60,247 nucleotides of DNA from Catellatospora bangladeshensis (GTDB lineage: Bacteria; Actinomycetota; Actinomycetes; Mycobacteriales; Micromonosporaceae). Below the pieces are notes generated by a model. The model did no database searches. It was not told where the DNA came from and saw nothing but the letters and a program-made list of their open reading frames with translations. The position numbers and the translations under genes were made by a program. The DNA lies in the NCBI RefSeq assembly GCF_016862575.1, contig NZ_BONF01000049.1, forward strand, positions 1 through 60,247, read 5' to 3'. Positions 7,799 through 16,247 of the stretch are shown piece by piece; within the stretch, counting starts at the first letter, position 1, and every line of letters begins with the position of its first letter.

Positions 7799-10700
7799 GC
7801 GCGGACAGGGCGAACGCGACGATGTCGTCGCGGGGCAGGGCGGCGCCCGCGTCCGCGGCGGCCTGGTACGCCGCCGGGCCCAGCGCTGCCGTGAGGGTCT
7901 TCGCGGCCGCGGTCAGGTCCGCGGCGTCGGAGCCGTAAGCGGCGGTGTCGGCGGCACCGAGCGCACCGAGCAGCACGGCCGCGTCCTCGTGCGCTCCGGT
8001 CCGGGCGAGCAGCTGGACCAGGTTGCGCAGGGTCGTCCACTGGTGGTGCCAGATCTGCAGCCGGTGCCACTGGTCCACGCAGCGGCGGAAGGCGCCTGCC
8101 GCGGCGGTGTACTCCCCGGATCTGGTGAGCAGGGCGGCGAGGCCGACCTCGGCGATGGTCGCGGTGAACGCGCCGCCGACCGACCAGGCCAGCGCGACCG
8201 CTTCCGCGTAGAGCCGTGCGGCCTCGGCGGGATCGCTGCCGGACCGGGCCTCGGCCGCGCTGTACAGGGCCCAGGCCAGCAGGGTGGGGTTGCCGATGGC
8301 CCGGGTGACCCGCAGCTGCTCGCGGGCGATGGCGAGACCGCCGTCCGGGTCGCCCGCGTACGTGCGCGCCAGGCCCTGGAACAGCAGGCCCTCGCCCTCG
8401 CGCCAGGCGTCGCCGTGCAGCCGGGCCAGCCGCGTCTGCTCGGACGCCCAGCGGAAGCAGTCGTCCAGCCGGCCCTCGTAGAGCGCCACCGCCGCCAGCA
8501 CCTTGCGGACCGGCAGGCACAGCGGCCCGTCCGGATCGGACGCGGTGTGCAGTGCCTGCTCCGCGATGGACAGGGCGCGCCGCTGGTCGCCGCGCAGGGT
8601 CAGTCCTTCCGCGACCGCGCCGCAGACCACCGGGTGCAGCGGGTGCCGCTGCGCGTCCGGCAGGCCGAGCACGGTCTCGCCCCAGGACACCACCTCGTCG
8701 TGGAAGCGGTACACCACGTAGTGGTACAGGCCCGCCGAGATACGCATCGCGACGTCGGTGTCGTGCCGGTCGACCGCCCAGCGGTGCGCCGCCCGCAGGT
8801 TGCCCAGCTCGGCGTCGAGCAGCGCGACGCAGGCGCCCTCCTCGGTGCCCCGGATCCTGGCGCCGACGTCCTGCGCGACCGCCGCGTAGTAGGCGGCGTG
8901 CGCGTTGTGCGCGTGCGGCAGCTCGCCGCGTTCGGCGAGCTTCTCCCGCCCGTACGCGCGCAGCAGGCTGAGCATCGAGTAGCGCACCTGCCCGGCGCTC
9001 GGCCCGGCGGTGACCAGCGAGCCGTCCACCAGCACCGCGAGCGCGTCGAGCAGGTCGGCCTCGCCGCACACCCGCTCGGCGGCGTCCAGGGTGAACCCGC
9101 CCGCGAACACCGACAGGCGGTCGAACAGGTGCTGCTCGGCAGGGCTGAGCAGCGCGTAGGACCAGTCGACGACGGCCCGCAGCGTCCGGTGCCGCGCAGG
9201 GGCGGTGGGCCGGGTGGTGCTGAGCAGCCGCAGCCCGTCGATGAGCCGGTCCGCTACGTCGGCGGGATTCAGCGACCGGATCCGGGCCGCGGCCAGCTCG
9301 ATGGCCAGCGGCAGCCCGTCGAGCTGCCGGCACACCTCGGCGATGTGCGCGAGGTTGTCCCCGGACAGGTCGAGTCCGGGCCGGACGGCGCGGGCGCGGT
9401 CCACGAACAGCCGCACGGCCGGGGACGCGGTCGCCTCGGCCGCGCCGGTCTCCGGCACCGCGAGCGGCGCGACCGGGTGGAGTCGCTCGCCCGGCACGCC
9501 CAGGCCGGTGCGGCTGGTGGCCAGCACCGTCACCCGGGGGCAGGCGCGGACGACGGCGGCGATCAGCGTCGCGGCCTCGGCGAGCACGTGTTCGCAGTTG
9601 TCGACGACGAGCAGCAGCTCGCGGGCGGCGAGGTAGGCGTGGACCGACTCCTCGACGCTCAGTCCGGGCTGCTGACGTGCGCCGGCGGCCGCCGCGAGCG
9701 CGTGGCCGAGCGCGGTGCCGTCGGTTACGGGGGCCAGCTCGCACCAGCGCACGCCGTCGGCGTACCCGCCGCTCAGCTCCACCGCGACGTGGGCGGCCAG
9801 GCGGGTCTTGCCCACGCCGCCGGGTCCGGTGAGCGTCACCAGGCGGCACTCGCGCAGCTGTGCGCCGACGGCGGACAGGTCGGCCTCGCGCCCGATGAAG
9901 CTGGACAGCTCGACCGGCACCGCGGCGGACCCGTCCGGTGTCGTGCCGAGGCCGGACGCGGTTGCTGCGGCCGTGTCCGCGGCGTGCTCGGCGGCGGTGT
10001 TCCCGGCTGCGCCGGCAACTTGTGGGTTGCTCCCGAAACCCAGGAGTTGCGGGCCGCGCGCAGGGGTGGTCTCCGGATCGGGGGAGGCCCGCCGCCGCGG
10101 CGTGGCCGGTGGCGTCCAGTCGAGGGCGGGGTCCTGGCGCAGTACGGAGGCCTCCAGCGCGCGCAGCGTGGCCGTGGGCTCGACACCCAGTTCCTCGTCG
10201 AGGTGGCTGCGGAACGCGCGGAACACGGCCAGCGCCTCGGCTTGGCGGCCGCATCGGTACAGGGCCAGCATCTGCTGCTCGCGGGGGCGTTCACGGAGCG
10301 GGTGCGCGGCGGCGTGGGCGTCGATCGCGCCGACCAGGCCGGCGTGGCGGCCCAGCGCGAGCCCGGCGTCGAAACGCTGCTCGATCGCGGTCAGCCGCAG
10401 CTCCGCGAGGCGGGTGGCCTCGGGCCGGGCGAAGTCCGCGTCGGCGAACTCGGCGTACGCGGGGCCGCGCCACAGGGCCAGCGCCTCGTCCAGGGAGGTC
10501 AGGGCGTGATCGGGGTCGTCGGCGGCGACGCGCCGGGCCCGGTCGCACAGCTGCTCGAACCGGCCCGCGTCGGTCTGCTCGGGCGTGATCTGCAGCAGGT
10601 AACCGGGCGGGTGGGTGAGCAGCACGTCCTCGCCGCCGGTACGCAACAGCCCGCGCAACCGCGAGACATACGTGTACAAAGACGGCAAAGCACTCGCCGA

Positions 10701-10862
10701 GGCGGCGTCGCCCCAGATGATCTCGACCAGGCTGTCGGCGGGCACCACGGAACCCGCCCGCGCGATGAGGGCCGTGAGCAGCAGCCGCTGCGTCCTGCTG
10801 CCGATCACCACGTCGCGCTCGCCGGAGCGCACCCGCAGCGCCCCCAGGACGCCGAAGTTCAT
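7761..10862 (-). CDS. AfsR/SARP-type transcriptional regulator with BTAD, NB-ARC ATPase and TPR-like domains
   Basis: This is a large (~1033 aa) cytoplasmic regulator. Residues ~1-90 form an OmpR-type winged helix (MNFGVLGALRV, TYVSRLRGLL, GYLLQI). Residues ~95-245 form the bacterial transcriptional activation domain (GRHAGLVGAIDAHAAAHPL, LYRCGRQAEALAVF). A low-complexity Ala/Pro linker follows, then an NB-ARC-like ATPase with P-loop TLTGPGGVGKTRLA near residue 345 and LLLVVDNCEHVL as Walker B. The C-terminal ~400 residues are helical, TPR-like repeats. This architecture is that of pathway-level SARP activators. It is divergent from the methyltransferase at 10984, making it the leading candidate activator of the adjacent NRPS/PKS cluster. 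ATG 10862 fits the usual SARP N-terminus. Confidence 0.88.
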   Translation of the reverse strand: MNFGVLGALRVRSGERDVVIGSRTQRLLLTALIARAGSVVPADSLVEIIWGDAASASALPSLYTYVSRLRGLLRTGGEDVLLTHPPGYLLQITPEQTDAGRFEQLCDRARRVAADDPDHALTSLDEALALWRGPAYAEFADADFARPEATRLAELRLTAIEQRFDAGLALGRHAGLVGAIDAHAAAHPLRERPREQQMLALYRCGRQAEALAVFRAFRSHLDEELGVEPTATLRALEASVLRQDPALDWTPPATPRRRASPDPETTPARGPQLLGFGSNPQVAGAAGNTAAEHAADTAAATASGLGTTPDGSAAVPVELSSFIGREADLSAVGAQLRECRLVTLTGPGGVGKTRLAAHVAVELSGGYADGVRWCELAPVTDGTALGHALAAAAGARQQPGLSVEESVHAYLAARELLLVVDNCEHVLAEAATLIAAVVRACPRVTVLATSRTGLGVPGERLHPVAPLAVPETGAAEATASPAVRLFVDRARAVRPGLDLSGDNLAHIAEVCRQLDGLPLAIELAAARIRSLNPADVADRLIDGLRLLSTTRPTAPARHRTLRAVVDWSYALLSPAEQHLFDRLSVFAGGFTLDAAERVCGEADLLDALAVLVDGSLVTAGPSAGQVRYSMLSLLRAYGREKLAERGELPHAHNAHAAYYAAVAQDVGARIRGTEEGACVALLDAELGNLRAAHRWAVDRHDTDVAMRISAGLYHYVVYRFHDEVVSWGETVLGLPDAQRHPLHPVVCGAVAEGLTLRGDQRRALSIAEQALHTASDPDGPLCLPVRKVLAAVALYEGRLDDCFRWASEQTRLARLHGDAWREGEGLLFQGLARTYAGDPDGGLAIAREQLRVTRAIGNPTLLAWALYSAAEARSGSDPAEAARLYAEAVALAWSVGGAFTATIAEVGLAALLTRSGEYTAAAGAFRRCVDQWHRLQIWHHQWTTLRNLVQLLARTGAHEDAAVLLGALGAADTAAYGSDAADLTAAAKTLTAALGPAAYQAAADAGAALPRDDIVAFALSALSRAGAGTGGYA

Positions 10863-10983
10863 GCCCGTGCCCGCGATCGGATACGCCGCAATCGCGCCGC
10901 AAGCCGGCTGCAAGGTGGCCCCGCCAGCATCGGTGAAGTCGGTTCCACCGTCACAACCAACCACTATAGGAGGCGACCCGATC

Positions 10984-12069
10984 ATGACTACCGCAGTGAA
11001 GCCCGTCGCGGCGCAGGCGATCACGCCGGAGGTCGAGGCCTTCGCCGGCCGCGTCATGGGTGACACCAGCGCCTGGATGGTCACCACGATGGCGATGCTC
11101 GGCGACCGGCTGGGACTCTGGCGTTCCCTGGCCGGCTCCGGGGCGCTTACCAGCGCGGAACTGGCCGCACGCACGGGCACGTCCGAGCGCTACGTCCAGG
11201 AGTGGCTGTCCTCGATGGCCGCGCACGGATACGTCGACCACGACCCGTACACGGGCCGGTTCACCCTGCCCGCCGCGCACGTGCCGGTGCTCGCCGAGGC
11301 GGGACCCGCCTACTTCGGCGGCCTGCACCAGGCCCTGTTCGGGCTCACCGGGGTGCTCGGCCGGGTGGCCGACGCGTTCCGGGACGGCAGCGGCGTGCCG
11401 CTGTCGGCGTACCCGGACGACTGGTGGCAGGGTCTCGAACGCTTCACCAACGGCTGGTTCGACCATCTGCTGCCGGGCGTGTGGCTGCCCGCGCTGCCCG
11501 AGGTGCACGCGGCGCTGGAGCGCGGCGCGGACGTCGCCGACGTCGGCTGCGGCCGCGGCCGGGCCCTCATCCGGCTCGCGCAGGCCTACCCCGCCGGGCG
11601 GTACACCGGCTTCGACATCCATCCCGAGTCGGTCGAGGCGGCACGGGCCGCCGCGCAGGAGGCGGGCGTCGCGGACCGGGTGCGGTTCGAGGTGTGCGAC
11701 GTGTCCACCGGTATCCCGGGCGACTACGACGTGATCACCACGTTCGACGTCATCCACGACGCCGCCGACCCGCTGGGCATGCTCAAGGTGATCCGCACCG
11801 CGCTGCGCCCGGACGGGCGCTACGTCTGCCTGGACATCAACGCCAGCCACCACCTGCCCGACAACACCGGACCGCTGGGCGCCTACTTCTACGGCGTCAG
11901 CATCCTCTACTGCATGTCGACCTCGCTGGCGCAGCACGGCGCGGGCCTGGGCACCTGCGGCTTCAACGAGCACACCGCGCGCCGGCTGTGCGCCGAGGCC
12001 GGCTTCGGCACGGTCACCCGGGTCGACATCGACAACCCGTTCAACATCCTCTACGAGATCACCGTCTGA
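10984..12069 (+). CDS. Class I SAM-dependent methyltransferase with N-terminal winged-helix domain
   Basis: This 361-aa protein starts with a small winged-helix-like region (LTSAELAARTGTSERYVQEWL) typical of dimeric O- or N-methyltransferases. A Rossmann domain follows with motif I DVADVGCGRGRALIRLA near residue 183 and later ITTFDVIHDAADP and ALRPDGRYVCLD. The start has a strong site (AGGAGG) 9 bases upstream. It is divergent from the SARP regulator with 121 bp between them, so it may be a direct target. A perfect hairpin separates it from the PIG-L gene. It may methylate the cluster's product, or it may be a housekeeping enzyme at the boundary. Confidence 0.8.
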   Translation: MTTAVKPVAAQAITPEVEAFAGRVMGDTSAWMVTTMAMLGDRLGLWRSLAGSGALTSAELAARTGTSERYVQEWLSSMAAHGYVDHDPYTGRFTLPAAHVPVLAEAGPAYFGGLHQALFGLTGVLGRVADAFRDGSGVPLSAYPDDWWQGLERFTNGWFDHLLPGVWLPALPEVHAALERGADVADVGCGRGRALIRLAQAYPAGRYTGFDIHPESVEAARAAAQEAGVADRVRFEVCDVSTGIPGDYDVITTFDVIHDAADPLGMLKVIRTALRPDGRYVCLDINASHHLPDNTGPLGAYFYGVSILYCMSTSLAQHGAGLGTCGFNEHTARRLCAEAGFGTVTRVDIDNPFNILYEITV

Positions 12070-12072
12070 ACC

Positions 12073-12103
12073 CGGTGCCGGGCCGTCCACCGGCCCGGCA
12101 CCG
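12073..12103. terminator. Strong hairpin between methyltransferase and PIG-L genes
   Basis: CGGTGCCGGGCCG and CGGCCCGGCACCG form a perfect 13-bp stem around a 5-nt loop, 4 bp after the methyltransferase stop and 21 bp before the next start on the same strand. It could terminate, or attenuate, read-through into the PIG-L gene. Confidence 0.6.
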
Positions 12104-12123
12104 CCTCCTCGGGAAGGCGTCCG

Positions 12124-12939
12124 ATGTCCACATCCTCCGCGGCCGAGCTGGGCACCGTGCTCGGCGTCTGGGCCCACCCGGACGACGAGGTGTACCTGTC
12201 CGGCGGCCTGATGGCCCTGGCGGCCGACGCGGGCAACCGCGTCGTCTGCGTGACCGCGACCGCCGGTGAGCACGGCACGGCCGATCCGGACCGGTGGCCA
12301 CCGGACCGGCTGGCCGCCGTACGCACGCACGAGCTGCGCGCCTCGCTGGCCGTGCTCGGGGTGACCGAGCACCGCTTCCTCGGGCTGCCCGACGGCGCCT
12401 GCGCGGACCAGCCCGCCAGGCCCGTCGTGAGCAGGCTCGCCGCGCTGATCGGCGAGGTGCGGCCGGACACGATCGTGACGTTCGCGCCCGACGGGTTCAC
12501 CGGGCACGGCGACCACCGGGCGGTGTCGCGATGGACCACCGCGGCCCGCGCGCTTGCCGCACCCGGCGCGCGGCTGCTGCACACCGCCGTCACCCAGGAG
12601 TTCCTCGACCGCTGGCAGGCCGTCTACGAGCGGCTCGACATCTTCGTCGGCGGCCTGCCGGTCCGTACACCCCGCGACCGGCTCAGCCTGCACCTGTCGC
12701 TCAGCCCGGCGCCGGCCGACCGCAAGCTGGTCGCGCTGCGCGCGCAGGCCACCCAGACCGCCGGGCTGGTCGCCGTCCTCGGCGAGGACACCATGCGGGA
12801 CTGGTGCGCCGAGGAGTCGTTCATTGACGCCGACGAGGTCGCCGGATCGACCCCGACGTCGGCGTGGCCCGCGCCGCGTGACCTCGCCGAGCCGGTCACA
12901 GCACAGCTACGCCATGGGGCGGCCACGGGCCGGAGCTGA
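12124..12939 (+). CDS. PIG-L/LmbE-family N-deacetylase
   Basis: This 271-aa protein shows the zinc-binding motif AHPDDE at residues 16-21 and the second metal/catalytic motif in DGFTGHGDHRAVS. It belongs to the family of GlcNAc-PI, MshB and glycopeptide pseudo-aglycone deacetylases, which remove an acyl group from an amino sugar or amine. In this context it may unmask an amine on a biosynthetic intermediate. It follows the methyltransferase on the same strand after a hairpin, and converges on the SDR gene 23 bp downstream. Confidence 0.8.
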   Translation: MSTSSAAELGTVLGVWAHPDDEVYLSGGLMALAADAGNRVVCVTATAGEHGTADPDRWPPDRLAAVRTHELRASLAVLGVTEHRFLGLPDGACADQPARPVVSRLAALIGEVRPDTIVTFAPDGFTGHGDHRAVSRWTTAARALAAPGARLLHTAVTQEFLDRWQAVYERLDIFVGGLPVRTPRDRLSLHLSLSPAPADRKLVALRAQATQTAGLVAVLGEDTMRDWCAEESFIDADEVAGSTPTSAWPAPRDLAEPVTAQLRHGAATGRS

Positions 12940-12962
12940 CACCGGCGGCCCGATGCCCGTGG

Positions 12963-13754
12963 TCACAGCGCCAGCCCGCCGTCGACCGGGACGACCGCGC
13001 CGGTCATCGCGCTGCTGTCCGGCCCGGCCAGGAACGCGAGGACCGCGGCGACCTCGGCCGGGTCGAGCAGCCGGCCGAGCGGCTGCTGGGCGGCGAACCG
13101 CTCCGCGTCGGGCAGCCCGTACAGCCGGGCGCTCTCGGCCAGGATCGGCGTGTCCGTCGAACCCGGGCTGACCGCGTTGGCGGTCACCCCCGACCCGCCC
13201 AGCTCGCTGCCGAGCGCGCGGACGAACCCGGCGACCCCCGCCTTCGCCGCGCAGTAGGCCGCGAGCATCGGGAGCCCACGCGTGGCCGCAGCCGAGGCCA
13301 CCGCGAGGAAGCGACCGGACCGCGGCTCGGGGCGGCGCAGCATGGCCGGAATCGCGGCCCGCGCGAGGTTGAGCACCCCGCGCAGGTCGACGTCGAGCAC
13401 GGCGTCCTCCTGCGCGACGGGCACCTCCCACATCGGGACGCCGCCCGCGATCACCCCGGCTGCGGCGATCGCCGCATCCAGGCCGCCCCATCGCTGCTCG
13501 GCCTCCGCGACCGCGGCGGTGAGCGCGGCGAGGTCGCGCACGTCGGCGAGGTGACCGCGCACCGGGCCGTGCGCGGCGGCCCGGTCCACCACCGCGGCCA
13601 GCTCGTCCGCGGTGGCCATGGCGTACGGCAGCGCCGGGTCCTGCCCGCCGAGGTCGACCGCGAGCACCGACCAGCCCTGCTCGGCCAGCTTCAGCACCGT
13701 GGCGGCGCCGATGCCGCGCGCGGCCCCGGTGACGAGCGCGACCCGGGCACTCAT
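12963..13754 (-). CDS. SDR oxidoreductase, mycofactocin-associated subfamily candidate
   Basis: This is a short-chain dehydrogenase of about 263 aa. The cofactor loop is VTGAARGIGAAT at residues 8-19, and the catalytic pair is in AYCAAKAG (Tyr-x-x-x-Lys), preceded by the Ser-containing VASAAATRG. From memory, the segment GGLDAAIAAAGVIAGG and a longer loop after beta-2 resemble the actinobacterial SDR subfamily annotated as mycofactocin-associated. ATG 13754 starts right before the Rossmann fold; an in-frame ATG at 13781 is possible. It lies 34 bp downstream of the SyrP-like hydroxylase on the same strand, so the two are probably co-transcribed. The subfamily call rests on memory of the pattern only. 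Confidence 0.75.
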   Translation of the reverse strand: MSARVALVTGAARGIGAATVLKLAEQGWSVLAVDLGGQDPALPYAMATADELAAVVDRAAAHGPVRGHLADVRDLAALTAAVAEAEQRWGGLDAAIAAAGVIAGGVPMWEVPVAQEDAVLDVDLRGVLNLARAAIPAMLRRPEPRSGRFLAVASAAATRGLPMLAAYCAAKAGVAGFVRALGSELGGSGVTANAVSPGSTDTPILAESARLYGLPDAERFAAQQPLGRLLDPAEVAAVLAFLAGPDSSAMTGAVVPVDGGLAL

Positions 13755-13788
13755 ACCGCCGCCGGTGTTTCCGCGCGGCATACCGGCG

Positions 13789-14802
13789 TCATCGGATGAG
13801 CACCGCGGAACCCTGGGGTACGCAGTCGGCCAGCGTCACCGGGTCGCCCATCGCCACGACGATGTCACGGGCACCGGAGAAGGAGTCGCGGCCGTGCGAG
13901 GACATCACGTTGTCCACGAGGAGCAGGTCTCCCCGGGTCCACGGGCGCCGCCGGGTCATCCGGTCGTAGGCCGAGTTGATTTCGGCGACGTCGGCTTCGG
14001 TCAGCGCCGCGCCGTCCCCGTAGGACGTGGCGAACGGCAGGCCGTCGTGGTCGAACTCGTCGATGAGCATGTCGCGGATCGCGGGGTCCAGCGACCACTC
14101 GCTCCAGAACGCGGCGTGGTTGAACCACACGGGTTCGCCGCTGGCCGGATGACGGATGATGCCGGGGCGGTTCTGCTCGGTCCGCAGGACGCCGTCGACC
14201 CAGGTGCATCTCATGGCGTTGGCCGCGCAGTACGCTTCGACATCCGACTCGCGCTCGGTGCCGAAGGCGGTCGTCCACGGCAGGCCGATGGCCGCCTGGT
14301 AGTTGCGGGTCAGGCACCAGCCGGCCTCCGCCATGCGGGCGGTGATGCGTTCGGGCAGGGCGCCGAGCACCGAGCGCACGTTGGCCACCGTGGTCGCGCC
14401 GCCGTACGTGGGCGCGGTGACGCAGCCGAACAGCAGCCTGCCGGGGAAGCTGAGGGTGTAGCTGTTCTCGTTGTGCTGCCGGATGCTCTGCGCCGGTGGC
14501 AGATCGGTGGACGAGTAGACGCCCGAGCCGAAGTCGGTGCGCGGTGTCGCCTTCTCGTGGTAGGCCGCGGGCTGGTCGAACACGACGTCACGGACGGCGG
14601 CGAAGTCCTCGCGGCTCGCGATGCCGGCTCCCGCGAGATACAGCGCTCCGTGCTCGCTCAGCGCGGCGTCGAGCGGGGACCGGTGCTCGGCGATCCAGTC
14701 CATCGTCGCCTGGATTCCGTGGTGGGAGACCGTATCGAGGTCGATCGTCGGCGGTGCCGTGCCGTCGGTCCGGATACGCAGAGGCTCACTCATCGCTTCC
14801 AT
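13789..14802 (-). CDS. TauD/SyrP-like Fe(II)/2-oxoglutarate dioxygenase
   Basis: This is a non-haem iron, 2-oxoglutarate-dependent dioxygenase of 337 aa. Iron ligands are seen as His110 and Glu112 in RQHNENSYTLSFPG and the distal His303 in NVMSSHGRDSFSGARD, with Arg312 as the 2-oxoglutarate anchor. GGATTVAN follows the first motif, as in the SyrP group. SyrP-type members hydroxylate the beta-carbon of amino acids bound to NRPS carrier proteins. It is probably in one operon with the upstream methyltransferase and downstream SDR. A two-step beta-hydroxylation then oxidation is possible but inferred. Alternative start: ATG at 14793. Confidence 0.85.
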   Translation of the reverse strand: MEAMSEPLRIRTDGTAPPTIDLDTVSHHGIQATMDWIAEHRSPLDAALSEHGALYLAGAGIASREDFAAVRDVVFDQPAAYHEKATPRTDFGSGVYSSTDLPPAQSIRQHNENSYTLSFPGRLLFGCVTAPTYGGATTVANVRSVLGALPERITARMAEAGWCLTRNYQAAIGLPWTTAFGTERESDVEAYCAANAMRCTWVDGVLRTEQNRPGIIRHPASGEPVWFNHAAFWSEWSLDPAIRDMLIDEFDHDGLPFATSYGDGAALTEADVAEINSAYDRMTRRRPWTRGDLLLVDNVMSSHGRDSFSGARDIVVAMGDPVTLADCVPQGSAVLIR

Positions 14803-14827
14803 CCCCGCTCTCGTTTGGATTCGGCGC

Positions 14828-15643
14828 TCAGGATCTGCGAAGCACGTAGATCCGAGGTTCCAGCTTTCCGATCATCTGGTAGACGCCCCAGAGCGCGTTG
14901 CCCAGCTCCACGCGGTAGTCGATGTCGCCCAGCTCGGCGCGCAGCTGCTCGGACTTGCGCAGCAGCCGTGCCGCGTACAGAAGCTGGCGGGACGTCAGGT
15001 TGATCCCGTCCTCCTCGAACGCCTCACGCAGCTCGGAGCCGACGACGTCGGTCAGTTCGAGGTGGAAGCCGGCCGCCTGGGCCCGCTTCTCGAAGTCCTC
15101 CGGCGACATGCGCTCGGGCACGACCGCGAGGTCGGTGAAGAGCTGGTCACGCTCACGCGGCTCGAGCCGGTCGGTGGCGAACGTCTGGTACAGCACCAGG
15201 CGCCCGCCGGGCTTGAGCACCCGATGACTGTCGGCGAGCGCCCGGTCGGCATCCACCACCTGGAAGAACATGTCGTGGCTGAAGATGAGGTCGAACTCGC
15301 CGTCAGCTGCCGGGATGTCCTCCATGACGCCGGGCCGGATCGACACCCGCGATCCCAGCGGGTGCTCGGCGACGGCCGCCCGCGCGCGGGCGTTGTTGCT
15401 TTCCAGCGGATCCACCGAGACGACACGGCAGCCGAACATCTGGACGAGCGCGAACGAGTGCGACGCCTCCCGCCCGCCGATGTCGAGCACGAGATCGTCC
15501 GGCCCGACCTCGAGATCGTCGAGGACGGCGAACATCAGGCCACTGCGCCGCGGTTGGTAGCTGCGATTGAGCGCCCGGTCGACCGCATCGACGTTCCTGA
15601 GGCTGTACATCTCGTCGATGGTGATCGCGTGCGGCTCCGCCAT
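14828..15643 (-). CDS. SAM-dependent class I methyltransferase
   Basis: This 271-aa protein has a Rossmann methyltransferase core. Motif I is [14 protein letters not shown] near residue 53, the acidic residue after beta-2 is in [10 protein letters not shown], and motif IV is in [29 protein letters not shown] is the usual post-I/II segment. The C-terminal third is helical and may gate the substrate. It is divergent from mbtH and leads the minus-strand unit methyltransferase-hydroxylase-SDR (25 and 34 bp gaps). The acceptor is unknown; an amine or hydroxyl on the peptide product is plausible. Confidence 0.8.
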   Translation of the reverse strand: MAEPHAITIDEMYSLRNVDAVDRALNRSYQPRRSGLMFAVLDDLEVGPDDLVLDIGGREASHSFALVQMFGCRVVSVDPLESNNARARAAVAEHPLGSRVSIRPGVMEDIPAADGEFDLIFSHDMFFQVVDADRALADSHRVLKPGGRLVLYQTFATDRLEPRERDQLFTDLAVVPERMSPEDFEKRAQAAGFHLELTDVVGSELREAFEEDGINLTSRQLLYAARLLRKSEQLRAELGDIDYRVELGNALWGVYQMIGKLEPRIYVLRRS

Positions 15644-15786
15644 GGGCGAACCCTACTATCCGGACCTGGCATCCACCATGCCCCGTGATTCACCTACCCG
15701 GACGTGGATCCGATGCCGACGGTCGACCCGATGCGGCACCGGGTACTAGGCTGCATCGATCGACTAGATCACACGAGGGGCGAGCT

Positions 15787-15996
15787 GTGAGCGACGAGAA
15801 TGAAGACAACCGGGCGTATTCGGTCGTAGTCAACGATGAGGAGCAGTACTCGATCTGGGTCGACGGCAGCTCGCTGCCGGCGGGCTGGCGCGAGGCCGGC
15901 AAGAAGGGCAGCAAGAGCGAGTGCCTGGACCACATCGCCGAGGTCTGGACCGACATGCGGCCCAAGAGCCTGCGGCAGTCGATGGACGCCCGCTAG
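15787..15996 (+). CDS. MbtH-like protein
   Basis: This 69-aa protein is a small chaperone that binds NRPS adenylation domains and enables their folding or activity. The sequence carries the family core [32 protein letters not shown], and [11 protein letters not shown], with all three conserved tryptophans. The GTG at 15787 has GAGGGGCGAG upstream; the open frame starts earlier but without similarity. It lies about 250 bp before the first NRPS gene on the same strand and opens the main biosynthetic operon. Confidence 0.93.
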   Translation: MSDENEDNRAYSVVVNDEEQYSIWVDGSSLPAGWREAGKKGSKSECLDHIAEVWTDMRPKSLRQSMDAR

Positions 15997-16247
15997 CCCG
16001 GCCTTCCGCCGATGCGGTGATGCGGGCGGCCGGGGTGGCGAACGCCGATGCACCCCTTGACTCGACCCTTGATCGTCGTGAAAGGTATCGATGGTGACGA
16101 GGAGACGCGGGGGAGGCGGCTCGAACATTCGCCTGGAATGTCTTTTGCCGAATGAAGGCTCACGCAGACCTGGTCCGTTCGTCACGGAGAGACGGTCCGC
16201 GGCCTTGCCAACAAGGACATCACTCGATCTGGGAGAGGCCTGCCCTC

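Noticed and set aside
10930-10960. Direct repeat TCGGT-n4-TCGGT upstream of the methyltransferase as a SARP binding site
   Set aside because: Only two 5-mers with 9-bp periodicity; SARP boxes normally show longer heptamers at about 11- or 22-bp spacing.
7500-11063. Plus-strand open frame of nearly 1200 codons
   Set aside because: It is antisense to the AfsR-like regulator, whose winged helix, BTAD and P-loop are clear on the minus strand.
13789-14802. Possible VioC/OrfP-type arginine 3-hydroxylase
   Set aside because: The HNE motif and following GGATTVAN fit the TauD/SyrP group better than the clavaminate-synthase-like VioC family as I remember it.
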